A stretch of DNA of 64,000 nt, from positions 1 through 64,000 of the forward strand of contig JAUNUJ010000003.1 in NCBI GenBank assembly GCA_030538235.1, written 5' to 3'. Under the pieces are notes generated by a model. The model was given only the letters and a program-made list of their open reading frames with translations. It did not search any database and had not been told where the DNA came from. The position numbers were made by a program, and so were the translations under genes. Positions 27,095-37,637 of the stretch are shown here, piece by piece (the first letter of the stretch is position 1; every line of letters begins with the position of its first letter). Source of the DNA: Alcaligenaceae bacterium. Lineage in GTDB: Bacteria > Pseudomonadota > Gammaproteobacteria > Burkholderiales > Burkholderiaceae_B.

Positions 27095-27733
27095 ATGGTT
27101 CAGTTTAAAGTCGGATTGACGGGCGGTATAGGATCCGGAAAATCCACAGTGACTAAGCAGTTACAAAGCTACGGTATTGCTGTGATTGATGCAGATGCCA
27201 TTTCGCGTGCGGCAACAGCCAGCGATGGCGCGGCGATAAGTGCCATCGCTGCAGCTTTTGGTGCAGACATGATCGATGAGAGTGGTGCGTTGCATCGTGC
27301 CAAGATGCGAGAATTGGTATTTCATGAAGCGCAGGCACGTCAGCAACTTGAAGCCATCGTTCATCCGATTGTGCAAGAGCAGATGCGTTTGCAAGCCGAG
27401 CAGGCTGATAGTCCCTACGTGGTTTATGATATTCCCCTGTTGATTGAATCGGTGGGGCGTTATCGACCTCAGTTTAAACGTATTTGTGTGGTTGATTGTG
27501 ATGAAGCAACACAAATATCGCGTGTACAATCAAGAGATCAACTTACAATTGATGAGATACAACGAATCATCGCCAGTCAAGCCGGTAGAGAGCTTAGATT
27601 ACAGCACGCCGATGATGTAATCCACAATGGTGCAGGAGTTGATCTGGCTGAACTACGCCGACAAGTGCAGACGAAGCATGAGTTTTGGTTGGAGTTAAGC
27701 GAAAAAGACCAATTTATTAAGGGATTATCGTGA
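27095..27733 (+). CDS. coaE: Dephospho-CoA kinase
   Basis: P-loop kinase of 212 residues performing the last step of coenzyme A synthesis. LTGGIGSGKST (8-18) is the Walker A, followed by DADAISR and the EAIVHPIV and YDIPLLIES segments. ATG at 27095 follows GAGGGG. It overlaps the zapD start in GTGA. With coaX in the same window, both ends of the CoA pathway are present. Confidence 0.94.
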   Translation: MVQFKVGLTGGIGSGKSTVTKQLQSYGIAVIDADAISRAATASDGAAISAIAAAFGADMIDESGALHRAKMRELVFHEAQARQQLEAIVHPIVQEQMRLQAEQADSPYVVYDIPLLIESVGRYRPQFKRICVVDCDEATQISRVQSRDQLTIDEIQRIIASQAGRELRLQHADDVIHNGAGVDLAELRRQVQTKHEFWLELSEKDQFIKGLS

Positions 27734-28491
27734 TTTTATATGAGTACCCGTTTAGTGAGAAAATCCGCTCTTTTTTGCGTTTAGAGTATCTCTTTCAGCG
27801 CTTATTTTTTTTTCACAAAAACTTTGCTACCAGCCCGGAAAATGATGAGGCCTTATTAGGGGCGCTTTTTGACATTATGGAGGTATGCGATCGTGGGGAT
27901 ACTCGCAATACCTTGTTGCAAGAGCTGGATAAACAAAAGCACACGCTCCAAGAATACAGAACCTATCCGGAGATTAATTTGCTCGCTATTGACTCTGCTT
28001 TGGTGGATTTAAATCGGGTCAGTCGAGAGTTGCATGATGCCGGCAAGATCGGTCGTGCCGCACGTGAGTCAGAGTGGTTAAGTAAGATAAAAAATCGTTA
28101 TGTGGTGCCCGGTGGTTTGTCGAGCACAGAGTTTCCGGCTTATCAGGGTTGGTTAATGAGCGATCAAGCGCAGCGTCAGCGTGTTGTTGACGAGTGGATT
28201 GGGGCCTTCCAACCACTCGGTGAGGGTGTTAATCGGCTGTTGCATTTTATCCGCGCCTCACGAGAGCCAGAGTATATCACCACACCGCCCAATGGCGTTT
28301 ATGAGCGCTCACTGCGTGGGCAGCCTTTTCAGCTAATCCGTGTGTGGGTGCCTGAGTCGAGTGCTGTTTATCCCGAGATAAGCGCCAATAAACATGTGAC
28401 TTTTGTACGTTTATACCAATTAAACGACCATTTGGAGGCTCAACTAGTCACCAAGCCTACCGGTTTAAAAATTGCTTTTTGTAATTTTTAA
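27730..28491 (+). CDS. zapD: Cell division protein ZapD
   Basis: Cytoplasmic FtsZ-ring bundling protein of 253 residues (YacF family). The N-terminus ILYEYPFSEKIRSFLRLEYLF is diagnostic. It begins at a GTG overlapping the coaE stop, in the common coaE-zapD order. The yacG zinc-finger gene that often follows is absent. Confidence 0.93.
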   Translation: MILYEYPFSEKIRSFLRLEYLFQRLFFFHKNFATSPENDEALLGALFDIMEVCDRGDTRNTLLQELDKQKHTLQEYRTYPEINLLAIDSALVDLNRVSRELHDAGKIGRAARESEWLSKIKNRYVVPGGLSSTEFPAYQGWLMSDQAQRQRVVDEWIGAFQPLGEGVNRLLHFIRASREPEYITTPPNGVYERSLRGQPFQLIRVWVPESSAVYPEISANKHVTFVRLYQLNDHLEAQLVTKPTGLKIAFCNF

Positions 28492-28532
28492 GATTCCGGA
28501 TTTTTATTAATACATATTGATAGGATTTTTGA

Positions 28533-29888
28533 GTGAGTAACCCACCTGAATCATCAAAGTCGAGCAAACTTTCTCAAGAACAGCGGACAGCTGAACAGCA
28601 AGCAAGAGCCGAACGCTATGACGCTTCTTACCAAAGAGACTCCGGTAAATTACGATTTATTAAGTTTTTGGTCATGTTGCTACTTTTAGCAGTGGTGGCG
28701 TTTGCGGTCTATTATTTGTTTTTGGGTGGCAAAGAACAATTTACTAAAGACATTGAAACACCGGTTAGGCCGACAGCTGCAGCTGGTGGCGGTAGCCCCG
28801 GCGGTTCAGGCGGCCCCGGCGGTGGGCCGGGAGGGTTCGGTGGTCCAGGTAGCGGTGGCGGTGGTGCTGGCATGATGGGTGGAGCCACCAAAGTCAGTGT
28901 CGTGACAGCTGAAGAGCGATCCATGAATTTTGTTATTCGTGGGCTAGGCACGGCGATCCCATCGGAAAATGTCGTTGTTCGTAGTCAAGTCAGTGGTCCG
29001 GTGACTCAGATATTCTTCGAGGAAGGGGCCATGGTTCAGGCCGGCGATCCTTTATTCGAAATCGACCCGCGTCCTTTTAACGCCAGATTGCAGCAAGCGC
29101 GCGGCCAATACCAGCAAAATGAAGCACAATTGGCAAATGCGGAGGCCGATCTGCGGCGCTATCAAACATTGTTTAAGCAAAACTCTATCGCCCGTCAACA
29201 AGTCGATACACAAGATGCATTAGTGAAGCAACAGCGGGCAAATCGTGCCAGTCTGAAAGCGCAGATTGATCAGGCCGAAATTGAAGTGGAATACACCACA
29301 GTGAAAGCGCCGATTAGTGGCCGCTTAGGTTTGCGTCAAGTCGATATCGGTAATCTGGTCCAAGCCAATGGCAGCGAGGGTTTGGTGACAATTACTCAAA
29401 CGCAACCGATGGATGTGGAGTTTGCTGTTTCTGAGCAATATGTGCCACAAATCGCTGCCAAGTTTTACCAAGGGGTGCCGCTTGAGGTGCAACTCTATGA
29501 TCGTAATTCTTCGCAATTTATAGAAAAAGGTCAAGTGCTTTCGATGGATAACCAAATCGATAGTGCGACGGGTACGGTCAAAATCAAAGCACGTTTTGAT
29601 AACCTGAATCATGGTTTATTTCCCAACCAGTTTGTCAACGCGTGGCTTTACGTTCAGCGTTATGACAATAGTCTGAGCATCTTGACTGATGCGATACAGT
29701 ATGGCCGTCAGGGCACTTTTGTCTTTTTGGTTAATGACAATATGACAGTGCAACAAAAAGACATTAAAGTCGGCATTGTGGATAGTGGTTATACCCAAAT
29801 CAACGAGGGCCTTTCTGAGGGCGATCGGGTGGTGGTTGAGGGTGTGGATCGCTTGCGGGCAGGTTCTAAAGTAGAGATAGTCGATTGA
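28533..29888 (+). CDS. mdtA: RND efflux periplasmic adaptor (MdtA-like)
   Basis: Membrane-fusion protein of 451 residues linking the inner-membrane pump to the outer-membrane channel. A cytoplasmic polar N-terminus (1-40) and one transmembrane helix (about 41-64) are followed by an unusually long Gly/Pro-rich linker (about 85-117), then beta-barrel, lipoyl, alpha-hairpin (FNARLQQARGQYQQN) and membrane-proximal domains. Start is GTG with AGGA upstream. The mdtB start overlaps its stop. Together with mdtB, mdtC and the outer-membrane gene it forms a complete tripartite system; the E. coli homologue exports bile salts, novobiocin and other compounds. Confidence 0.92.
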   Translation: MSNPPESSKSSKLSQEQRTAEQQARAERYDASYQRDSGKLRFIKFLVMLLLLAVVAFAVYYLFLGGKEQFTKDIETPVRPTAAAGGGSPGGSGGPGGGPGGFGGPGSGGGGAGMMGGATKVSVVTAEERSMNFVIRGLGTAIPSENVVVRSQVSGPVTQIFFEEGAMVQAGDPLFEIDPRPFNARLQQARGQYQQNEAQLANAEADLRRYQTLFKQNSIARQQVDTQDALVKQQRANRASLKAQIDQAEIEVEYTTVKAPISGRLGLRQVDIGNLVQANGSEGLVTITQTQPMDVEFAVSEQYVPQIAAKFYQGVPLEVQLYDRNSSQFIEKGQVLSMDNQIDSATGTVKIKARFDNLNHGLFPNQFVNAWLYVQRYDNSLSILTDAIQYGRQGTFVFLVNDNMTVQQKDIKVGIVDSGYTQINEGLSEGDRVVVEGVDRLRAGSKVEIVD

Positions 29889-32800
29889 ATATTTCCGCCA
29901 TCTTTATTAGCCGACCGATTGCCACAACATTGTTAATGATAGCCGTGTTGTTAACCGGGCTATTTTCCTATCAACGCTTGTCAGTTTCAGCTTTGCCGGA
30001 TGTGGATTATCCGACAATTCAAGTGACCACGATGTACCCGGGAGCCAGTCCTTCGACGATGGAGGCCTTGGTCACTTCGCCATTGGAGCGACAATTAGGA
30101 CAGATGGCAGGACTTGAACAAATGAGCTCCTCAAGTGCGGCCGGGGCCTCAGTCATTAATTTGAAATTCACCCTGACTTTACCTCTTAGTGTGGCTGAGC
30201 AGGAGGTGCAGGCGGCGATTAATGCGGCTTCTAATCTCCTACCCATGGATTTGCCGATGCCACCGGTTTATAACAAGGTGAACCCGGCAGATACGCCGGT
30301 CATTACCTTGGCGGTGACCTCCGATACCTTGCCTCTTTATGAAGTGCGCGATCTGGTTGAAACGCGTATTTTGCAAAATATTGCACAGATTTCAGGCGTC
30401 GGTATGGTAGGGATTGCCGGTGGCCAAAAACCGGCGTTTAGAGTGCAGGTTAATCCGGTGGCTTTGGCTGCCAATGGGTTGAGTTTAAATGAAATTCGTA
30501 CGGCTATTGCCTCAGCCAATATCAATCAACCGTCAGGCAATTTAAATGGGCCTAGACGTTCGACCACGATTCATACCAACAGTCAGCTTTTTACACCGGA
30601 AGAGTATGAAAATCTAATTATCAGCTATGTCAACGGCGCTCCCTTGCGGTTGCATCAGGTAGCCAAAGTAGTCCAAGATGCAGAAGATGTTCGTCAGGCT
30701 GCCTGGCTCGGTGATAAGCAGGCCATCCTGCTCAATATTCAACGCCAACCAAGCGCCAATGTGATCAGTGTGGTGGATGAGGTGTTAGCGCAATTACCGG
30801 CGCTTAGAGGGGCGATGCCACAGTCGGTGCAGATCGAAGCGGTGGCTGACCGTACCGATTCAATTCGTCAGTCGATTAAAAATGTACAGACTGAATTGTT
30901 GATGGCGGTTTTATTAGTTGTTTTAGTCACCTTTGTGTTCTTACGCACGCTCACAGCCACCTTTATTCCTTCGGTGGTGGTGCCGCTTTCGATTATCGGT
31001 ACCTTTGTGATTATGCTGTTTCTGGGGTATAGCCTTAATAACTTAACCCTGATGGCTTTGACTATCGCGACCGGTTTTGTGGTCGATGATGCGATTGTGA
31101 TGATTGAAAATATTGCCCGTCATATTGAAGAGGGTGAGACCCCGATGAATGCAGCCTACAAAGGGGCTAAAGAAATCGGTTTTACCTTGATTTCCTTGAC
31201 CTTTTCACTGATTGCGGTGTTGATTCCCTTGCTTTTTATGGGGGATGTGATCGGTCGCTTATTCCGCGAATTTGCCATGACGTTGGCGGTGGCGATTTTG
31301 ATTTCCTTAGTCGTCTCTTTGACTCTCACGCCAATGATGTGCGCGCGTATGCTGAAGTCAGCCCCCAAAATGGTGGATGGTGAAGCAAGTCCTGAAAGCC
31401 CTAAGGAAAATTTCATCACGGCTTGGTTAGGCAAACAAATTGACCGTCTGGTGGCAGCTTACGCCTATACCTTGGATCGGGTTTTGGGTCATCAGTTGTT
31501 GACCTTGTTTGTATTCCTGGCGACCTTAGTAATCACCGCCGCCTTGTATTTATGGATTCCCAAAGGCTTCTTCCCGCAACAGGATACGGGTCTGATGGTG
31601 GTAATGACCGAGGCTGATCAATCGGTATCTTTTAACCGTATGGCCGAGTTGCAAACAGAGATTGCTCATGCCTTTACTGAGGATAGAGACGTTGCATCGG
31701 TCACTTCGTTTATCGGTGTGGATGGCAATAATGTCAGTTTGAATACGGGTCGTATACAGATTGAGTTGAGCTCACACGGCAGTCGTGATAGTGCCCAAGC
31801 GGTGATGGAGCGTTTACAAGGCATTGCCGCCAACTACGACGGTATTCAGGTCTATCTGCAGCTTAATCAAGATCTTTCCATTGATACGCAGCTTGCTCGT
31901 AGCCAGTATCAGCTTAGCCTGTCCTCTATTGATAGCGAACTGTTAAGAGAGTGGGTGCCTAATTTTGTGGATTCCTTGGCCGAGATAGAGGGGTTAGAGG
32001 ATGTGGTGGAGAATTACCAAGTTCGCGGTCTGGAGGCCAAGGTTATTGTGGATCGTGATGCGGCGGCCCAATACGGCATTCGAATGGCTCAAGTTGATGA
32101 GGCTTTGTACAATGCCTTTGGTCAACGTCTGATTTCTACTGTTTTTACCCAAGCTGCCCAATACCGAGTGGTGCTAGAGGTGGATCCCGAGTTCTCGCAG
32201 GATCCTGAAGCTTTATCTGAGGTCTTTATCCAGGGTTCAAATGGCTTGGTGCGACTCACCGATATTGCCACCGTTGAGATGGCATATACTCCATTGGAAG
32301 TGCAGCGAATTGATCAGTTTAATTCAAGCTTAATTTCTTTTAATCTTAAACCACATTATTCATTATCAGATGTGTTGCCGCAAATCCAAGCCTTGCCTGC
32401 AGAGATCGGCATGCCTGAAGTTGTTGATATGCGCTTGCAGGGCACCACCGACGCTTATATCAGTGCTCAGAGTAGCAATATCTGGCTTTTACTCGCGGCC
32501 GTTTTTACGATGTATATCGTGTTAGGCGTCCTCTATGAAAGTTATATCCATCCACTGACGATTTTATCCACCTTACCTTCTGCTACCATTGGCGCTCTGA
32601 TTGCCCTCAATCTTGCTGGTATGGATCTGGATATGGTGGGAATTATCGGGATTATCTTGCTGATTGGTCTGGTCAAGAAAAATGGCATTATGGTGGTGGA
32701 TTTTGCCTTAGCGGCAGAGCGAGATCAGGGCTTATCACCCTATAATGCTGTACGTCAGGCGGCTTTGCTGCGTTTTAGACCGATTCTAATGACGACTTTA

Positions 32801-33022
32801 GCGGCACTTTTTGCGGCGATTCCGCTGATGTTGTCTACCGGCGTTGGTGCAGAATTACGCCAACCTCTGGGCTTAGCCATGGTGGGCGGTCTTTTGTTAA
32901 GTCAGGTTCTGACGCTTTTTACAACACCGGTTATTTATTTATATTTTGATCGTTTAGTGAGTGGTAGGGCGCACCACGAGCAGCAACTAAGCCGTGATGT
33001 CGATGTGGCCAAAGAGGGCTGA
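29885..33022 (+). CDS. mdtB: RND multidrug efflux permease MdtB-like
   Basis: Proton-driven inner-membrane pump subunit of 1045 residues with twelve transmembrane segments and two large periplasmic loops. It follows E. coli MdtB closely: ISRPIATTLLM, DVDYPTIQVTTMYPGASP, MALTIATGFVVDDAIVMIEN with the paired Asp of the proton relay, and FREFAMTLAVA. The start is a TTG overlapping the mdtA stop (TTGA). MdtB works with MdtC as a heteromultimer; mdtC starts 2 bases after its stop. Confidence 0.93.
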   Translation: MNISAIFISRPIATTLLMIAVLLTGLFSYQRLSVSALPDVDYPTIQVTTMYPGASPSTMEALVTSPLERQLGQMAGLEQMSSSSAAGASVINLKFTLTLPLSVAEQEVQAAINAASNLLPMDLPMPPVYNKVNPADTPVITLAVTSDTLPLYEVRDLVETRILQNIAQISGVGMVGIAGGQKPAFRVQVNPVALAANGLSLNEIRTAIASANINQPSGNLNGPRRSTTIHTNSQLFTPEEYENLIISYVNGAPLRLHQVAKVVQDAEDVRQAAWLGDKQAILLNIQRQPSANVISVVDEVLAQLPALRGAMPQSVQIEAVADRTDSIRQSIKNVQTELLMAVLLVVLVTFVFLRTLTATFIPSVVVPLSIIGTFVIMLFLGYSLNNLTLMALTIATGFVVDDAIVMIENIARHIEEGETPMNAAYKGAKEIGFTLISLTFSLIAVLIPLLFMGDVIGRLFREFAMTLAVAILISLVVSLTLTPMMCARMLKSAPKMVDGEASPESPKENFITAWLGKQIDRLVAAYAYTLDRVLGHQLLTLFVFLATLVITAALYLWIPKGFFPQQDTGLMVVMTEADQSVSFNRMAELQTEIAHAFTEDRDVASVTSFIGVDGNNVSLNTGRIQIELSSHGSRDSAQAVMERLQGIAANYDGIQVYLQLNQDLSIDTQLARSQYQLSLSSIDSELLREWVPNFVDSLAEIEGLEDVVENYQVRGLEAKVIVDRDAAAQYGIRMAQVDEALYNAFGQRLISTVFTQAAQYRVVLEVDPEFSQDPEALSEVFIQGSNGLVRLTDIATVEMAYTPLEVQRIDQFNSSLISFNLKPHYSLSDVLPQIQALPAEIGMPEVVDMRLQGTTDAYISAQSSNIWLLLAAVFTMYIVLGVLYESYIHPLTILSTLPSATIGALIALNLAGMDLDMVGIIGIILLIGLVKKNGIMVVDFALAAERDQGLSPYNAVRQAALLRFRPILMTTLAALFAAIPLMLSTGVGAELRQPLGLAMVGGLLLSQVLTLFTTPVIYLYFDRLVSGRAHHEQQLSRDVDVAKEG

Positions 33023-33024
33023 CG

Positions 33025-36000
33025 ATGAATTTATCTGCGCTTTTTATTAAACGACCGGTAGCCACTTTTTTATTAGCAATCACCATGGCGGTTTGCGGCA
33101 TCGTCAGTTATATCGCTTTACCCGTGGCCCCACTTCCTAATCTGTCTGTGCCGGCGATCTTTGTTCAGGCCAGTTTGCCCGGGGCGAGCCCCGAAACCAT
33201 GGCTAGCAGTGTGGCGACGCCCTTACAACGGTCCTTAGGCAGCATCTCAGGGGTCGACACCCTAAGTGCCACTAGTCAAGAGGGTAGGACTCAAATCATC
33301 ATCCTCTTTGAAATGAGCAAAGACGTCAATGACGCCGCTCGCGAAGTTCAAGCCGCTATCAATAAAGCCGCTCCCATGCTGCCCAGTAGCATGCGTAACC
33401 CACCCACCTATCGCAAGATGAATCCGGCTTCAAGCCCGATCATGGTCTTGACCTTGACGTCCGAGTCACATAATCTTGGCGAGCTCTACGATATGGCAAG
33501 TACTGTTATTGCTCAAAAGATTGCTCAGGTTGAGGGTGTCGGTGAGGTCAGCGTTGGCGGTAGTTCGATGCCTGCGGTACGGGTTGACTTGAACCCGATG
33601 CAGTTAAATAGCTACGGTATTACGCTAGACGAAGTCAGGAGAGCGATTAGTGATTCCAATCAGAATAAACCGCGTGGTTTTTTAGAAAATAAAAATCTGC
33701 GTTGGATTATCAACACCAACGGCATTTTGTATAAAGCCGCTGATTATCAGAACCTTCTGATACGCTGGCAAGAAGGTCGTGAAGTGCGTTTAAAAGACGT
33801 GGCTCATGTTTATGACTCGGTAGAAAATGAGTTTAACTTTGGGTTTTTGAATAATCAGGAAGCTATTAATCTGATTATTCGCCGTGAAGAGTCGGCTAAT
33901 ATTATTAAAACAGTAGATGGTATCAAAGAGCATCTACCCACTTTAAATGCATTGCTGCCTGCACAGGTTGACTTAACTGTCTCTCAGGACCGTTCGCCCA
34001 GTATCCGTGCAACTTTATATGAAGCCGAAAAAACTCTGATTATCTCGGTGATTTTGGTTGCTTTAGTGGTATTGGCTTTTTTAAGAAAGTTGAGGACAAC
34101 ATTTATTCCGGCGATTTCGGTGCCCATCTCTTTATTCGGCACCTTCGTGATTATGTATTTCATGGGTTTCTCACTCAATACGATCTCCCTGATGGCTCTG
34201 ATTGTGGCCACCGGCTTTGTGGTGGATGACTCGATTGTGGTGGTGGAAAATATCACTCGCCATATGGAACAGGGATTATCGCCCATAGAGGCTTCTTTAA
34301 AGGGGGCTAAAGAGGTTGGTTTTACTGTGGTGACCATGAGTCTGTCTTTAGTGATTGTGTTTCTGCCCTTGTTGTTGATTCATGAAATGATCGGCAAGCT
34401 TTTTTTCGAGTTTGCCATGACACTAACGGCCGCCGTGCTTGTTTCTTTAGTCGTTTCTCTGACGCTAGTGCCGATGCTGTGTGCACTCTGGTTACGCCCC
34501 CAAAAAGCGCTACCTGAAGAAAAACCTAAAAAAACCAATCTTTTTGTACGCATTTTTGAAAAATCTTATGATCTGGCCTTTAGGTTTTATAAAGTAACTC
34601 TGGCTTGGAGCCTAAGGTGGCGCTTTGTCACTTTCTTCTCCCTGGTTCTGGTGGTTCTTTTTAATGTGCATTTATTTATGACCGTGCCTAAGGGCTTTTT
34701 TCCACAACAGGATACGGGTATGCTGCGCGGTATGTTTCGAGTGGATCAAGGGACCTCTTTTGAAGCGATGCGCCCTAAATTTGATGAGTACCGACGCATC
34801 ATTCTGTCCGATCCTAATGTTGAAACCGTCAGTGGTTTCGCCGGTGGACGGGGCGGTAGTGCCAGCAGTTTTATGACCATTCAGTTGGTGCCTTTTGACC
34901 AGCGTGAATTAAGTGCGCAAGAAGTGATCAATCAGTTACGCAGCAAATTAGCGCATATTCCTGGTTCGTCTATGTTCCTGTTTTCGATGCAGGATTTGCC
35001 AGGCGGGGGCGGCCTTGGCGGTGAGTCCAGTGGTGATTATCAGTTTTTACTAAAAGCCGGGGATTTGCCGACACTTCGAGAATGGACAGAAAAGGTTCGT
35101 GTCGCTTTCCAAGCATTACCCGAGTTGGTTGACGTCTCTGATGGCGCTGAAGATAGGGGGCGCCGGTTGGAGTTGGAAATTGATCGGGAAAAAGCTCAAC
35201 GACTCGGGGTTGATATGAGTCTGGTCACCAATACCTTAAATAACCTATATGCCTCACGCCAAGTTTCGATTATTTATGAAGAATTAAATCAATATAATGT
35301 AGTGATGGGGGCGGCATCGCGTTATGCCAGAGATGCCACGGTGCTTGATGATTTGCTGGTGATGGCCAATGACGGACGTGCCATCCCAATCAGTTCATTT
35401 ACCAGCTTGAGCGTGGGTAATGCACCCTTGAGAGTCAATCAACAAGAGGGGATGTTGGCTGACTCGATAAGCTTTGCCCTAGCCGAGGGGGTGACCTTAG
35501 AAGAAGCTCGGGAAGTGATTAATGCTACTTTAGTCCGTATTAATTTACCGACTCGTTTGGTGCAGGCGGGCTTTGACGGTACTGCTGCTGACTTTGAAGA
35601 GATGCAACGACAGCAACCGATTATGCTCCTAGCTGTTTTGGTGCTGCTCTATCTGGTGTTGGGCATTTTATATGAAAGCTATATTCACCCTATTACTATT
35701 TTATCGACCTTACCATCAGCAGGGTTTGGCGCGTTATTGGCACTGAATATGGTTAATATGGAGTTCACGATTATTGCCTTAATCGGACTCTTTTTATTAA
35801 TCGGTATTGTTAAAAAGAACGCCATTATCATGATTGATTTTGCCTTGCAGAGAAAAAGAACAGACAATCTTAGTTCTGAAGAGGCGATTTATGAGGCCTG
35901 TTTGGTGCGTTTCAGACCGATTTTAATGACCACCTTTTCGGCAATTTTTGGTGCCTTACCCCTAATCTTGGCTACCGGTGCCGGTGTTGAAATGCGTCAG

Positions 36001-36153
36001 CCATTAGGTATTACCATTGTCGGTGGTTTGGTGATGAGTCAAATTCTAACACTCTACAGCACCCCGGTAGTGTATTTATATTTGGATAATTTATCCAATT
36101 GGTTTAAACGTAGAGTATTCAGAAAGAAAAGCATTGTTGAGAGTAAGGTATGA
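33025..36153 (+). CDS. mdtC: RND multidrug efflux permease MdtC-like
   Basis: Partner pump subunit of 1042 residues, same topology as MdtB. It has IKRPVATFLLA, LPNLSVPAIFVQASLPGASPE, the relay segment VATGFVVDDSIVVVEN, and the second-half repeat around LIGIVKKNAIIMIDFAL. The two permeases are similar to each other, pointing to an old duplication. The stop overlaps the start of the outer-membrane gene (ATGA). Confidence 0.93.
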   Translation: MNLSALFIKRPVATFLLAITMAVCGIVSYIALPVAPLPNLSVPAIFVQASLPGASPETMASSVATPLQRSLGSISGVDTLSATSQEGRTQIIILFEMSKDVNDAAREVQAAINKAAPMLPSSMRNPPTYRKMNPASSPIMVLTLTSESHNLGELYDMASTVIAQKIAQVEGVGEVSVGGSSMPAVRVDLNPMQLNSYGITLDEVRRAISDSNQNKPRGFLENKNLRWIINTNGILYKAADYQNLLIRWQEGREVRLKDVAHVYDSVENEFNFGFLNNQEAINLIIRREESANIIKTVDGIKEHLPTLNALLPAQVDLTVSQDRSPSIRATLYEAEKTLIISVILVALVVLAFLRKLRTTFIPAISVPISLFGTFVIMYFMGFSLNTISLMALIVATGFVVDDSIVVVENITRHMEQGLSPIEASLKGAKEVGFTVVTMSLSLVIVFLPLLLIHEMIGKLFFEFAMTLTAAVLVSLVVSLTLVPMLCALWLRPQKALPEEKPKKTNLFVRIFEKSYDLAFRFYKVTLAWSLRWRFVTFFSLVLVVLFNVHLFMTVPKGFFPQQDTGMLRGMFRVDQGTSFEAMRPKFDEYRRIILSDPNVETVSGFAGGRGGSASSFMTIQLVPFDQRELSAQEVINQLRSKLAHIPGSSMFLFSMQDLPGGGGLGGESSGDYQFLLKAGDLPTLREWTEKVRVAFQALPELVDVSDGAEDRGRRLELEIDREKAQRLGVDMSLVTNTLNNLYASRQVSIIYEELNQYNVVMGAASRYARDATVLDDLLVMANDGRAIPISSFTSLSVGNAPLRVNQQEGMLADSISFALAEGVTLEEAREVINATLVRINLPTRLVQAGFDGTAADFEEMQRQQPIMLLAVLVLLYLVLGILYESYIHPITILSTLPSAGFGALLALNMVNMEFTIIALIGLFLLIGIVKKNAIIMIDFALQRKRTDNLSSEEAIYEACLVRFRPILMTTFSAIFGALPLILATGAGVEMRQPLGITIVGGLVMSQILTLYSTPVVYLYLDNLSNWFKRRVFRKKSIVESKV

Positions 36154-37568
36154 GAGTCAAGCGATTAATTTTAACGGTTTCTGCAAGTAGCGTTTTAGCG
36201 GCCTGTGCAGTGGGGCCTGATTATCAGGTTCCGGAGGCGGCGGTAGCAGCAGCTTTTAAAGGTACGCCGGTCAATAGTCAGCAGTGGATCGAAGTAAAGC
36301 CTGCAGAAGCATGGATTCGCGGCGATTGGTGGACCCAATTCAATGATCGTGATCTGAATCAATTAATGTTACTCCTCAATCAGGAAAATCAGACAGTGGC
36401 TCAAGCCTTGGCACGTTATCAGGCGGCCATAGCACAGACCCGAGGTGCTCGTGCAGACCTGTTTCCGAGCTTGGGTAACACCACTTCTGCCAGTCGTTCC
36501 GGCGGTTCAGAACAAAACGCTTCCAGTCGCTTTTCATTAGGCGCTGATGTTGCTTGGGAAGTGGATTTATGGGGGCGTATTAGCCGTTCGGTGGAGTCAC
36601 GTTCAGCTTCCGAAGAGGCGGCTGAGATTGATTTGGCCGATGCTCGTCTAAGCATGCAGACGCAGCTTTTACAAAATTATTTTTTATTGCGTAGTAGTGA
36701 TTTAGAGCGTGAATTGCTTAGACAAATCATTAATTCGTATGAGCAATCATTGCGCATTACTCGTAATCGTTATGAGCAAGGCGTGGTGGCTTACGCGGAT
36801 GTGGTGCAAGCCGAAGCGCAATTAGAAAATGCTCGCGCCGATGCAATCTCGGTTGAAACTAATCGCAGCAATTATGAAAATGCCATTGCGGTACTGATTG
36901 GACAGACACCTTCGACGTTTAGTCTAGCCGAAAGGGCGAATTATTTGCCGCAGATGATCACGGTGCCGGTGGGAATTCCTGCAGAGCTCTTGCGCTCGCG
37001 TCCGGATGTGGCTGCCGTGGAGCGTCGCGTGGCTGCAGCAAATGCACAAATCGGTGTTGCTCAATCCGCTTGGTTCCCGCGACTTAATTTATCTGCGAGT
37101 GGTGCCTATCAGGCCGCACGCTTTTCTGACTGGATTAGTTCGCCAATTAATGTCTGGTCCTTGGGGCCTCAGTTAGTCCTGAGTATTCTTGATGGCGGTG
37201 CTCGTAAGGCTAGTGTGGACTCGGCGCGGGCGGGTTATCAAGCAGAAGTAGCAGCCTATCGACAAGCGGTTTTAAATGCCATGCGTGAGGTAGAGGATGC
37301 CTTGACCGGGAGTGTTAACTTGGCGCGTGAGCAAGAGGCCCAGCAACGTGCTTTAAATGCTGCTCGTCAATCATTGCAAATTACGATGAATCAGTATCAG
37401 GCAGGTCTAGTCGACTTTCTGAGCGTTGCTCAGGTACAAAACAGCACTTATAATGCGGAGATACGTCAACTAAATCTACGCGCTCGCCGTTTACAAAACC
37501 AAGTTGATTTGATTCGTGCATTAGGGGGCGGTTGGGAAAACCCTCGTCTATTGCAAGCTAGTCGCTAA
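36150..37568 (+). CDS. Outer-membrane efflux lipoprotein (NodT/OprM type)
   Basis: Outer-membrane channel protein of 472 residues completing the efflux system. A lipoprotein signal ends in LAAC (Cys19), followed by GPDYQVP, and the two repeated coiled-coil regions typical of TolC-like factors follow (RYEQGVVAYADVVQAEAQLENA and NQYQAGLVDFLSVAQVQ), plus LLRSRPDVAAVERRVAAANA. Overlap by 4 bases with mdtC shows cotranscription. E. coli mdtABC has no such gene of its own and uses TolC. Confidence 0.93.
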   Translation: MRVKRLILTVSASSVLAACAVGPDYQVPEAAVAAAFKGTPVNSQQWIEVKPAEAWIRGDWWTQFNDRDLNQLMLLLNQENQTVAQALARYQAAIAQTRGARADLFPSLGNTTSASRSGGSEQNASSRFSLGADVAWEVDLWGRISRSVESRSASEEAAEIDLADARLSMQTQLLQNYFLLRSSDLERELLRQIINSYEQSLRITRNRYEQGVVAYADVVQAEAQLENARADAISVETNRSNYENAIAVLIGQTPSTFSLAERANYLPQMITVPVGIPAELLRSRPDVAAVERRVAAANAQIGVAQSAWFPRLNLSASGAYQAARFSDWISSPINVWSLGPQLVLSILDGGARKASVDSARAGYQAEVAAYRQAVLNAMREVEDALTGSVNLAREQEAQQRALNAARQSLQITMNQYQAGLVDFLSVAQVQNSTYNAEIRQLNLRARRLQNQVDLIRALGGGWENPRLLQASR

Positions 37569-37637
37569 GGCGGTTTAATTCTAACGTATTTAAATGAATT
37601 TCCTATTGAACTGAGCAGATTTACCTAAGGATAGTTT

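Noticed and set aside
28712-28951. Pro-rich minus-strand frame opposite the mdtA linker
   Set aside because: Mirror of the Gly-rich repeat; a compositional artefact.
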